From NCBI GenBank assembly GCA_902795785.1, contig CADBMK010000106.1:1-6165 (forward strand): a stretch of DNA of 6,165 nucleotides, in the 5' to 3' direction. Every line of letters starts with the position of its first letter. Position 1 is the stretch's first letter. The translations under genes and the position numbers were made by a program. The stretch is from an uncultured Bacteroidia bacterium. GTDB lineage: Bacteria; Bacteroidota; Bacteroidia; Bacteroidales; UBA932. The notes below the pieces were generated by a model. That model saw only the letters and a program-made list of their open reading frames with translations. It did not search any database and was not told where the DNA came from. This document shows, piece by piece, positions 1-5,323 of this stretch.

Positions 1-200
1 AGTTTTGCGTATTCCAGGGCTGTCATGCTTTGGGCTGAGGCCAGTTTGTCTTTGAGCCGTTCCGGGTATTCGCGGGTGGTTGCCGCCTTGATGGAATACT
101 CCCATTTTCCGGCTTCATGCACGAATTCCACATAACAGATATCAAGGCCGTCAAGGGACGTCCCTGACATCAGGCCGACTACTTTAAGGGTTCTTGTCAT
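1..200 (-). CDS. anmK: Anhydro-N-acetylmuramic acid kinase, N-terminal part (runs off the window)
   Basis: The first 66 codons are present, starting at the ATG complementary to 198-200; the rest lies beyond base 1. Residues 9-18 read GLMSGTSLDG, the conserved N-terminal ATP-binding signature of AnmK in the sugar kinase/actin-like fold, followed by LDI as in typical family members. AnmK is a cytoplasmic enzyme that hydrolyses the 1,6-anhydro ring of anhydro-MurNAc and phosphorylates it to MurNAc-6-phosphate, which feeds recycled cell-wall sugar back into metabolism. The signature begins only eight residues after the Met, as expected for a full-length N-terminus, so this start is well supported. 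The gene is divergent from the neighbouring reductase, with a 74-base gap. Only the N-terminal signature can be judged here; the catalytic aspartate and the remainder of the protein are outside the window. Confidence 0.93.
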   Translation of the reverse strand, partial: MTRTLKVVGLMSGTSLDGLDICYVEFVHEAGKWEYSIKAATTREYPERLKDKLASAQSMTALEYAK

Positions 201-240
201 AATAATGCAATTATTTGTGCTAATTTAATAATAAGTAGTG

Positions 241-248
241 TAAATTTG
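241..248 (+). promoter_or_regulatory. Bacteroidota-type -7 promoter element for the SDR gene
   Basis: TAAATTTG is an exact match to the Bacteroidota -7 consensus TAnnTTTG and lies 26 bases before the ATG at 275, which would give a leader of about 20 bases. A TTTG at 214-217 could be the -33 element, but its 23-base spacing is longer than the usual 19-21. The assignment rests on motif and position only. Confidence 0.55.
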
Positions 249-274
249 ATCGCCTTGGATAGGCCCATTTAGTT

Positions 275-1027
275 ATGAAAACTGCAATCATTGTAGGCGC
301 TACTTCCGGAATAGGACGAGAAGTTGCAATTAACCTCATCCTTGAGGGGTGGAATGTCGGTTTGGCCGGACGACGAGAAGATCGTCTTAATTTGATTAGA
401 GATGAATACGGCCATGATAAGGTTCATGTGGCAGCCCTTGATGTTACCAGTCCTGAGGCTGAAGGGGCGCTTGATGCCCTCATCGCCGAGACTGGCGCTC
501 CGGATCTTTTTCTTCATGTAGCCGGTATTGGAAATCAGAACAAGGCTCTTGATGTGGAGAAGGAAATCTCCATAATCCGCACTAACTGTGAGGGCATGGT
601 GCGAATGGTGGATCATTTTGTCAACTACGTCAGAAACAATAGGGAACTGTATTCAGATAGATATGCCCGTGTTGCCGTGGTGACCAGTCTTGCCGGTACC
701 CGCGGAATGGGAACCGCACCTGCTTATTCGTCTTCCAAGTCCATGCAGAGTACGTATCTGACCGCTCTGAGCCAGCTAGTGAGAATGGAGGGTATTCCTG
801 TAAGGTTTACGGATATCCGTCCGGGCTTCGTTGATACTGAAATCCTTAGCAGCAGCAAGAAATATCCTATGATGATGTCGGTAAAGGAGGCTGCCGATCA
901 TATTCTTAAGGGACTGGCAAAACAAAAAAGAGTCCTTATCTTCGATGGAAGATACAGACTCCTTGCCGCTTTATGGCGTCTTGTTCCTCTTTGGTTATGG
1001 GAGAGGATGGTCAGAATTACGAACTGA
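275..1027 (+). CDS. Short-chain dehydrogenase/reductase (SDR), NAD(P)-dependent, substrate unknown
   Basis: This 250-residue protein has the length and motif order of a classical SDR. The cofactor-binding glycine motif GATSGIG is at residues 8-14, two arginines (R33-R34) follow strand beta-2 and could favour NADP(H), and D56 sits in ALDVT as the usual adenine-binding aspartate. HVAG at 81-84 replaces the more common NNAG. The catalytic set is complete: N104, S138, Y151 and K155 (YSSSK), followed by RPGFVDT at 182-188. The Rossmann strand begins right at the Met, which supports this start. The last 26 residues are rich in Trp, Leu and Arg (around 226-246), suggesting an amphipathic tail that could touch the membrane. 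The substrate cannot be read from sequence. The gene is divergent from anmK and its 3' end overlaps the convergent membrane regulator gene. Confidence 0.92.
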   Translation: MKTAIIVGATSGIGREVAINLILEGWNVGLAGRREDRLNLIRDEYGHDKVHVAALDVTSPEAEGALDALIAETGAPDLFLHVAGIGNQNKALDVEKEISIIRTNCEGMVRMVDHFVNYVRNNRELYSDRYARVAVVTSLAGTRGMGTAPAYSSSKSMQSTYLTALSQLVRMEGIPVRFTDIRPGFVDTEILSSSKKYPMMMSVKEAADHILKGLAKQKRVLIFDGRYRLLAALWRLVPLWLWERMVRITN

Positions 1028-1870
1028 CCCTGTGTGCATCAGTGCTTTGGTGTTGCTTTTGAACTCGCTGAAAGAGATCCCGTTAAGGTTCTTGAACTGC
1101 CTTCTGAGATAATCAGGAGTGCTGAATCCAGCTGCAATACAGAGGTCTGTGGTTGAAATGTCAGGATTCATGTTCAGTTCCTTGATGATAATGTCGTTTC
1201 GGAAGTTAGCCAACCAGTCTGAGAATGTAAGGCCTGACATCTCCTCGACAGCCTTTGCTACGTATGTCCTGTTTGTAGACACCAGCGCGGCAAGTTTCTC
1301 TCTGGAGAGTTTAGGGTCCTGGTATGCTTTTTCCTCCTCCATTACCTTGATGATCTTGTCATAGATCTCAGCCTGCTTTCCAAAAGAAATAGGTTTCTTC
1401 CTTTCATAAACTTCGGCCTCTTCGCTTAAGGCCATTTCCTCTTCCTCCTCTTTGCGCTTTTTGTCAATGAGAAGCCAAAGGCTGAAAACAACCATTATCG
1501 CCATTACTGTAAGAAGTATGGTGATGGCTTGATTTCTCTTGTTTATGTCTTCTTGGAATGGGGATATGTCCAGATATGCATCGGACATGATTCTGTGAAG
1601 TTCTCCTTTTTCTTTGTCCAGGTCTTCCGCCTGTGCTGCATCCATTCTGTCAAGGCTGTCGAGGCAGGCATTGCAAATTTGGATTGCCCTGTTGCGGGAA
1701 ATAATGCTGTTAGGGGAGCCTTTAAGTATCAATCTGGCCTTATCGGCTTCAGATGATGCATATTCCTGAATCGGTGTCAGGGGTGCTGACTCGGTATCGC
1801 TGCCCGCACAACTGTAGAGCGGGAGATAAACTATCAGGGTTAATAGTTTCAAATACTTCGTCAGATTCAT
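995..1870 (-). CDS. Membrane-anchored one-piece regulator: periplasmic helical domain, TM segment, AraC-type HTH
   Basis: The 291-residue product begins with a hydrophobic segment ending in LYSC (C21), which fits a lipobox, although an uncleaved signal anchor is also possible. Residues 30-112 are predominantly helical and charged and may be a degenerate TPR-like sensor. A strong membrane segment spans about 115-135 and is followed by the basic stretch DKKRK and a run of five Glu, which places the C-terminus in the cytoplasm. Residues about 170-272 form a double helix-turn-helix of the AraC/XylS type: the first helix pair is near 187-205, and the second includes AAGFSTPDYLRRQFK (246-260) and the typical SFSEFK end. 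Bacteroidota commonly carry regulators that join a periplasmic sensor directly to an AraC domain; ligand and targets are unknown here. The gene is convergent with the SDR gene and overlaps it by 33 bp. A long AT-rich region lies upstream. Confidence 0.85.
   Translation of the reverse strand: MNLTKYLKLLTLIVYLPLYSCAGSDTESAPLTPIQEYASSEADKARLILKGSPNSIISRNRAIQICNACLDSLDRMDAAQAEDLDKEKGELHRIMSDAYLDISPFQEDINKRNQAITILLTVMAIMVVFSLWLLIDKKRKEEEEEMALSEEAEVYERKKPISFGKQAEIYDKIIKVMEEEKAYQDPKLSREKLAALVSTNRTYVAKAVEEMSGLTFSDWLANFRNDIIIKELNMNPDISTTDLCIAAGFSTPDYLRRQFKNLNGISFSEFKSNTKALMHTGSVRNSDHPLP
1009..1029. repeat. Short inverted repeat at the overlapping 3' ends of two convergent genes
   Basis: GGTCAG (1009-1014) and CTGACC (1024-1029) form a perfect 6-bp stem with a 9-base loop. 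It lies across the region where the SDR stop and the regulator's last codons overlap. There is no T-tract on either strand, so it is at best a weak, bidirectional 3'-end hairpin rather than a standard intrinsic terminator. Confidence 0.3.
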
Positions 1871-1875
1871 GGATG

Positions 1876-1883
1876 CAAATATA
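1876..1883 (-). promoter_or_regulatory. -7 promoter element match for the membrane regulator gene
   Basis: On the minus strand this reads TATATTTG, an exact TAnnTTTG match, five bases before the ATG. Transcription from it would begin at or almost at the start codon, giving a leaderless or near-leaderless message. No clear -33 element is seen at normal spacing, so a second promoter further upstream is possible. Confidence 0.4.
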
Positions 1884-1962
1884 TCACTTTTACAATTATT
1901 TACACGAGTCTGTGGGGTGAAATGATGTATAATTTGTATTAATATTAAATCGGCGTTTTTGG

Positions 1963-2043
1963 TTTTTGTTAAAATTTTTTTGATTTTTTGTTAAATTCCA
2001 AAAGCAAATTGTCGATTTTGATGTATTGTTTTGCCGATTTTGA
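1963..2043. repeat. Two pairs of direct repeats, both with 22-base offset
   Basis: TTTTTGTTAAA occurs at 1963-1973 and again at 1985-1995, and CGATTTTGA occurs at 2013-2021 and again at 2035-2043. Each pair is offset by exactly 22 bases, close to two helical turns, so the copies would face the same side of the DNA. The first pair is low-complexity and could be chance; the second is more specific. They could be tandem operator half-sites for a regulator such as the adjacent AraC-type protein, but that is inference. Confidence 0.35.
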
Positions 2044-2066
2044 GCGCAACTTAATTTTTGAAGGCT

Positions 2067-2074
2067 TATGTTTG
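2067..2074 (+). promoter_or_regulatory. Orphan -7 promoter match upstream of the terminator
   Basis: TATGTTTG matches TAnnTTTG on the plus strand and would start transcription near 2080. A TTTG at 2039-2042 is a possible -33 element, though 24 bases away. The only thing downstream before a strong terminator is about 120 bases of non-coding or tiny-ORF sequence, which suggests a small transcript. Confidence 0.3.
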
Positions 2075-2079
2075 CATCA

Positions 2080-2202
2080 GAAACAAAAAACAGATTTACT
2101 TTACACAGCCAATATACAGAGACATTACACTACCATTTATACTTTTCGTTAGATTCTAAAATTAGACATTAAGGTTTCGCAGTGATGCGAGACCTTTTTT
2201 TT
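2080..2202 (+). ncRNA. Candidate small RNA ending at an intrinsic terminator
   Basis: A plus-strand terminator with no annotated gene before it implies that something is transcribed into it, because the nearest upstream gene runs on the opposite strand. With the promoter match at 2067-2074 the transcript would be about 120 nt: an A-rich, apparently unstructured 5' part followed by a 10-bp terminator hairpin and a U-run, the layout of many trans-acting bacterial sRNAs. Alternatives are a 34-codon small ORF over almost the same bases, or a leader/attenuator of the epimerase-menA cluster. No known RNA family was recognised. Confidence 0.25.
2171..2202 (+). terminator. Strong rho-independent terminator
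   Basis: AAGGTTTCGC (2171-2180) pairs with GCGAGACCTT (2187-2196) as a 10-bp stem with a single T-G wobble and a 6-base loop. A run of eight T begins inside the stem end and continues to 2202. It works only in the plus direction, because the opposite strand has no T-run after the hairpin. It lies immediately in front of the epimerase promoter and may also insulate that operon. Confidence 0.8.
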
Positions 2203-2209
2203 ATATTTG
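2202..2209 (+). promoter_or_regulatory. -7 promoter element of the epimerase-menA-CPBP cluster
   Basis: TATATTTG matches TAnnTTTG exactly and lies 44 bases before the ATG at 2254, predicting a start near 2215 and a leader of about 40 bases. Its first T is also the last base of the terminator T-run, so the -33 region falls inside the terminator hairpin; no good TTTG is present there. Confidence 0.6.
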
Positions 2210-2253
2210 CATCGCTAATTTCTCAAGTAGCATAATTGATAACCAAATATACG

Positions 2254-3126
2254 ATGAAAATTTCAAATGGTATCCTCTCCGTTGAAATCGGAGAACATGG
2301 AGCCGAACTTCTCAGTATTGAGAAAAACGGCAGGGAATATGTTTGGCAGGGTGATGCCAGGTTCTGGGGCAGGCACGCTCCAATTCTTTTCCCGACTGTA
2401 GGTAAGGTAGCTGACGGTAAATTCACCGTTGACGGTAAGGAATACAATATGGGACAGCATGGCTTTGCCCGTGACTCGGACTTTGAAATAAAAGAACGCG
2501 CCCAGTCTTATGCCGTCCTGGAACTCTCTTCCAATGAGGATACCCTTGGAAAATATCCTTTCCCTTTTATCCTGAAGGCGGAGTATTCAGTTGAATACAA
2601 TTCCGTCATAATGAACTGGACCGTCACGAACCCTTCGGACAAGTCACTTTTCTGCCAGATTGGCGCCCATCCCGCTTTTCTTTACAGGGATTTTAAAGAG
2701 AACGATCCGGTCCATGGATACATTTCATGCATCGACGCTTCAGGAAAACAGGTGGACCCTGTCTGCAACTGCGGTTTAAGCGGCGGCTATGCAATCTCAC
2801 GCGAGCCTGTTAATCTCGGAGAACTTCTCCCGCTTACAGCCAATACTTTCGATTCCGATGCGCTTATCATGGAAGGCGCCCAGGTTTATAAGACTATTCT
2901 TATGGATAAGGACAAGAAGCCTTATCTGTCAGTAAAGTCTGCCGCAGAAGTACTTGCATTCTGGTCTCCGGTTGGCAAGAACGCACCTTTTGTCTGCATT
3001 GAACCATGGCTTGGAAGAACGGACAAGGCTGATTTCAAGGGTGAATTCAGGGACCGTGAGTATGTTTACAGGGTCGGGGCAGGAAAGAGTCTCGTATTTA
3101 CTTATGAAGTGACTATATTGGATTAA
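2254..3126 (+). CDS. LacX-like aldose 1-epimerase (galactose mutarotase family)
   Basis: The 290-residue protein has the beta-sandwich mutarotase pattern and resembles the LacX/YeaD branch. FWGRHAPILFPTVGK is at 37-51, QHGFARD at 68-74 (H69, R73), GAHPAF at 137-142 (H139, the expected general acid) and CIEPWLG at 248-254 (E250, the expected general base). Enzymes of this family interconvert alpha and beta anomers of hexoses or hexose phosphates in the cytoplasm; the true sugar is not evident. No signal peptide is visible. I chose the ATG at 2254 because the family normally begins close to the ISNG strand; an in-frame TTG at 2236 would add only six residues. It is the first gene of a plus-strand cluster, ending five bases before menA. 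Confidence 0.88.
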   Translation: MKISNGILSVEIGEHGAELLSIEKNGREYVWQGDARFWGRHAPILFPTVGKVADGKFTVDGKEYNMGQHGFARDSDFEIKERAQSYAVLELSSNEDTLGKYPFPFILKAEYSVEYNSVIMNWTVTNPSDKSLFCQIGAHPAFLYRDFKENDPVHGYISCIDASGKQVDPVCNCGLSGGYAISREPVNLGELLPLTANTFDSDALIMEGAQVYKTILMDKDKKPYLSVKSAAEVLAFWSPVGKNAPFVCIEPWLGRTDKADFKGEFRDREYVYRVGAGKSLVFTYEVTILD

Positions 3127-3131
3127 TTAAA

Positions 3132-4040
3132 ATGACAGAACGTTCAGTAAAGGATTGGATTATCGCAAGCCGTCCGTGGTCGTTTACGGCTTCGCTTATC
3201 CCCGTTATCGCAATTTCTTCTTATATCTTTTTCCAGAGCCGCCAGCTCGGCTGGGACTGCAACTGGGTCAATGCGCTGCTTGCTTTACCGATGCTCGTCT
3301 TCCTTCAGGCTGCAGGAAACCTTATCGGTGATTATTATGACCATATCAAGAAGGTTGACCTTCCGGGAAGCCTGAATCAGGTCCGCCATATCCAGAGCGG
3401 AAAATTCACTCCGAAGGAAATACTTCATTACGGATACACGATGCTTTTTTTCGCCTCCCTTCTTGGACTGGTCATACTTATGAGAAGCAGTTGGAGCGCC
3501 GCCTGGCTTGGCGTTTTAGGAGTTGCCATGGTTTATTTCTATCCATGGCTTAAGTTCCACGCCCTCGGAGACCTTGACGTTCTCTTTGGATACGCCCTGC
3601 TTCCGGCCCTTGGAGTGAGCTATGTGGTGACCGGGGTATATCATTGGGAGACCCTCCTTCTCAGTCTTCCTTTCGGCACGCTGACAGTTGCCATCCTTCA
3701 CGCCAACAACACTAGGGACATCCTTAATGACCAGCGCGCAGGAATCAGGACTATGCCAATGTCTCTCGGTCCGGTGGCTTCGCAGAAGCTCTACGCCGTT
3801 GAGATAATTCTCGCATATGTGCTTGTCCTGGTTTATTTCCTGGCCGGCCTTCTTCCTGTATACGCCTTCGCAACCTATATTACCATTCCGATGGCGCTTC
3901 CTAGAATCAAGACCATGCTCAAGGCTGAGCCTCTTGCTGAGGAGCCTATAGGCAGTCTTGATCAGGCTACCGCCCAGCTTCAAATGGCGTTCGGCATATT
4001 GTTCACCCTGTCGTTCATAGTGGCGGCAATCATTCTCTGA
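3132..4040 (+). CDS. menA: UbiA-family prenyltransferase, probable 1,4-dihydroxy-2-naphthoate prenyltransferase (MenA)
   Basis: The 302-residue integral membrane protein has about eight to nine hydrophobic helices, the usual UbiA size. The first Asp-rich motif is N63-LIG-D67-YY-D70 and the second is N192-NTR-D196-ILN-D200, followed by AGIRTMPMSLG; this NN-RD-D-AG-RT-LG arrangement is characteristic of MenA rather than UbiA or heme O synthase. The C-terminal LDQATAQLQMAFG (276-288) also fits MenA. The enzyme attaches a polyprenyl chain to DHNA and releases CO2, making demethylmenaquinone at the inner membrane. Menaquinone is the usual quinone of Bacteroidota. Both magnesium-binding Asp pairs are intact. 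It lies five bases after the epimerase stop. Its TGA stop overlaps an ATG (TGATG) that leads only to a two-codon frame. Other UbiA aromatic prenyltransferases are less likely. Confidence 0.88.
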   Translation: MTERSVKDWIIASRPWSFTASLIPVIAISSYIFFQSRQLGWDCNWVNALLALPMLVFLQAAGNLIGDYYDHIKKVDLPGSLNQVRHIQSGKFTPKEILHYGYTMLFFASLLGLVILMRSSWSAAWLGVLGVAMVYFYPWLKFHALGDLDVLFGYALLPALGVSYVVTGVYHWETLLLSLPFGTLTVAILHANNTRDILNDQRAGIRTMPMSLGPVASQKLYAVEIILAYVLVLVYFLAGLLPVYAFATYITIPMALPRIKTMLKAEPLAEEPIGSLDQATAQLQMAFGILFTLSFIVAAIIL

Positions 4041-4044
4041 TGTT

Positions 4045-4662
4045 TTGAAAAAGACTGTTTTCGGAATCACTTTGGCAGCCGTTTTCTGGTTTGTCATGTT
4101 CTCGCCCTGGACATCGGGCAGCGTCAATTTCTGGGTCACTATGACTTGTGCGGGATTGACTCTCACCGCCTATGCGTTTATGTGTGACAGAAATGGTTTC
4201 GGAAAACCGTCTGATTATATCTCATCCCAGGCGCTTTTGGGCCTGGGAATGGCCGTTGTTCTCTGGGGCGTTTTCTGGGTTGGAGACAAGCTGTCCCAGC
4301 TTCTCTTCTCCTTCGCCAGGGGACAGGTCAACCTTATTTATGGCATGAAGGACGGTTCTTCTGCCATTCTCATAGCACTTGCCCTGCTTTTTGTCATAGG
4401 GCCGGCTGAGGAATTCTTCTGGAGAGGGTTCGTTCAGCGCCGTCTTATGGAAAGGTTCGGAGAGTGGGGAGGGTTTGCCCTCGCCCTCAGTGCCTATACC
4501 TTCATCCATATCTGGTCTTTCAATTTCATGCTCATCTGCGCGGCTGCAGTCTGCGGCTTCTGCTGGGGCATTGTATATAAAATTAAGCCGTCACTCCTTC
4601 CGGCTCTCGTGATTTCTCACGCGCTTTGGGATGTGGCGGCTTTTATAATATTCCCCTTTTGA
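4045..4662 (+). CDS. CPBP-family intramembrane metalloprotease (CAAX protease/bacteriocin-processing type)
   Basis: This 205-residue polytopic membrane protein carries the three conserved CPBP motifs: E122-E123-xxx-R127 (EEFFWR), Y151-TFI-H155 (usually FxxxH, here with Tyr), and H192-ALW-D196. In family members with known activity these residues bind metal and cleave substrates within the membrane; many bacterial members have unknown roles such as protein maturation or peptide immunity. The start is a TTG at 4045, four bases after the menA stop; no in-frame ATG or GTG exists between the upstream stop (4018-4020) and the TTG, and the first internal Met is residue 18, inside the first membrane helix. 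A nearby ATG at 4040 is out of frame and hits TGA after two codons. It is the last gene of the cluster and abuts apt tail to tail. Confidence 0.87.
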   Translation: MKKTVFGITLAAVFWFVMFSPWTSGSVNFWVTMTCAGLTLTAYAFMCDRNGFGKPSDYISSQALLGLGMAVVLWGVFWVGDKLSQLLFSFARGQVNLIYGMKDGSSAILIALALLFVIGPAEEFFWRGFVQRRLMERFGEWGGFALALSAYTFIHIWSFNFMLICAAAVCGFCWGIVYKIKPSLLPALVISHALWDVAAFIIFPF

Positions 4663-5208
4663 TTATATGTCGAGTTTGTTCTCGTCAATCTGAAGCATGG
4701 TGGTATAGTCTACGTCATCCGGAATGAGGCTTCGTCCCGGAAGGTTCGTCAACTCGATGAGGGTGTTGCAGTAAACCTTCCTGGTGGAGAATCTCTTTAC
4801 AAGGTCAATGGTTGCCTTCATGGTGCCTCCGGTTGCCAGAATGTCATCGTGAATCAGGACGATGTCATCAGGAGTGAATGCATCCTGGTGAACTTCTATC
4901 GTATCCTGTCCGTATTCTTTTGCATATACTTCCTTGAATGTGGCTGCCGGAAGCTTTCCAGGTTTGCGTACGGGAATGAGTCCGGCGCCGAGCCTGTATG
5001 CCAGGGCCGAGCCTATCCAGTATCCTCGTGACTCCATGGCGGCAATCTTGGTGATGCCCTTGTCCTTGTACATTTCGTACAGGTAGTCTACGGTTTCAGC
5101 AAAGACCTTAGGATCCTTAAGAATTGTTGTTACGTCAACGAATTTGATGCCCTTGATGGGGAAATCCTTAACATAGCGCAGATGGCTGACAATATTGTCA
5201 ATACTCAT
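4663..5208 (-). CDS. apt: Adenine phosphoribosyltransferase
   Basis: The 181-residue product matches Apt along its length. FPIKGIKFVDVTTIL at 16-30 is the N-terminal signature, ESRGYW at 59-64 matches the family ESRGF/ARGF motif, VRKPGKLP is at 80-87, and the PRPP-binding motif IVLIHDDILATGGT is at 116-129 with D121-D122 and the ATGGT loop. The enzyme converts adenine and PRPP to AMP in purine salvage in the cytoplasm. Family length is normally about 170-180 residues, so it is complete. The ATG at 5208 is the only sensible start. Its stop (4663-4665) directly follows the CPBP stop with no spacer and no visible terminator between the convergent genes. It is divergent from the TPR gene and shares a 115-base promoter region with it. 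Confidence 0.97.
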   Translation of the reverse strand: MSIDNIVSHLRYVKDFPIKGIKFVDVTTILKDPKVFAETVDYLYEMYKDKGITKIAAMESRGYWIGSALAYRLGAGLIPVRKPGKLPAATFKEVYAKEYGQDTIEVHQDAFTPDDIVLIHDDILATGGTMKATIDLVKRFSTRKVYCNTLIELTNLPGRSLIPDDVDYTTMLQIDENKLDI

Positions 5209-5239
5209 TTTTAAGATGTTGAATTCGATTAATATGATG

Positions 5240-5268
5240 CGCTAATCCATAGTAGTCCGGTATTAGCG
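5240..5268. promoter_or_regulatory. Inverted repeat in the apt/TPR divergent promoter region
   Basis: CGCTAAT (5240-5246) and ATTAGCG (5262-5268) form a perfect 7-bp inverted repeat with a 15-base spacer, extendable by CC/GG with one bulged T. It lies at the predicted apt transcription start and just upstream of the predicted TPR promoter, so it could be a shared operator or a hairpin at the 5' end of the apt message. Function is inferred from position only. Confidence 0.4.
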
Positions 5269-5270
5269 TT

Positions 5271-5278
5271 CAAAGTTA
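5271..5278 (-). promoter_or_regulatory. -7 promoter match for apt
   Basis: On the minus strand this reads TAACTTTG, an exact TAnnTTTG match, predicting a start near 5265 and a leader of about 55 bases before the apt ATG. No convincing -33 TTTG is seen at 19-21 bases. Confidence 0.4.
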
Positions 5279-5289
5279 AAACAAATTAT

Positions 5290-5297
5290 TATATTTG
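5290..5297 (+). promoter_or_regulatory. -7 promoter match for the TPR protein gene
   Basis: TATATTTG matches TAnnTTTG exactly, 26 bases before the ATG at 5324, predicting a leader of about 20 bases. It belongs to a small palindrome, ACAAAT (5281-5286) / ATTTGT (5293-5298), and lies close to the opposing apt promoter, so the two may compete. Confidence 0.55.
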
Positions 5298-5323
5298 TGA
5301 TAGCCTAACCATTATTTGAAAGC

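Larger units (their letters stand above)
1871..2253. other. Long AT-rich intergenic region between the regulator and the epimerase gene
   Basis: This is the only large gap in the window. From the left it holds the regulator's promoter match on the minus strand, a T-rich block (about 1950-2060) with two pairs of direct repeats each offset by 22 bases, and an 8-bp inverted repeat AAATCGGC (1947-1954) / GCCGATTT (2033-2040). Then come a plus-strand promoter match at 2067-2074, a 34-codon open frame (2068-2172) and an intrinsic terminator (2171-2202). The epimerase promoter starts at the last base of the terminator. No tRNA, recognisable riboswitch or insertion-sequence end was found. Several T-runs are spaced roughly one helical turn apart, so intrinsic DNA bending is possible. 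Confidence 0.7.

Noticed and set aside
269..616. A 115-codon minus-strand frame inside the SDR gene
   Set aside because: It overlaps the intact SDR cofactor domain, shows no family motif and has no promoter-like sequence; it is a shadow frame.
1963..2043. A CRISPR-like repeat array
   Set aside because: Only two copies of two different short, T-rich repeats exist, with no constant repeat-spacer pattern and no cas genes.
2236..2253. Upstream TTG start for the epimerase
   Set aside because: It would add six residues not expected in the family, while the ATG at 2254 starts right at the first conserved strand.
1871..2253. Insertion-sequence remnant or attachment site in the long gap
   Set aside because: No terminal inverted repeats with flanking target duplications, transposase fragment or tRNA end was found; the low GC content is common for Bacteroidota intergenic regions.
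3516..4166. A 216-codon open frame on the minus strand opposite menA
   Set aside because: It lies antisense to a clearly recognisable membrane prenyltransferase, has a basic, low-hydrophobicity composition without any known motif, and spans the menA/CPBP junction. It is a shadow frame.
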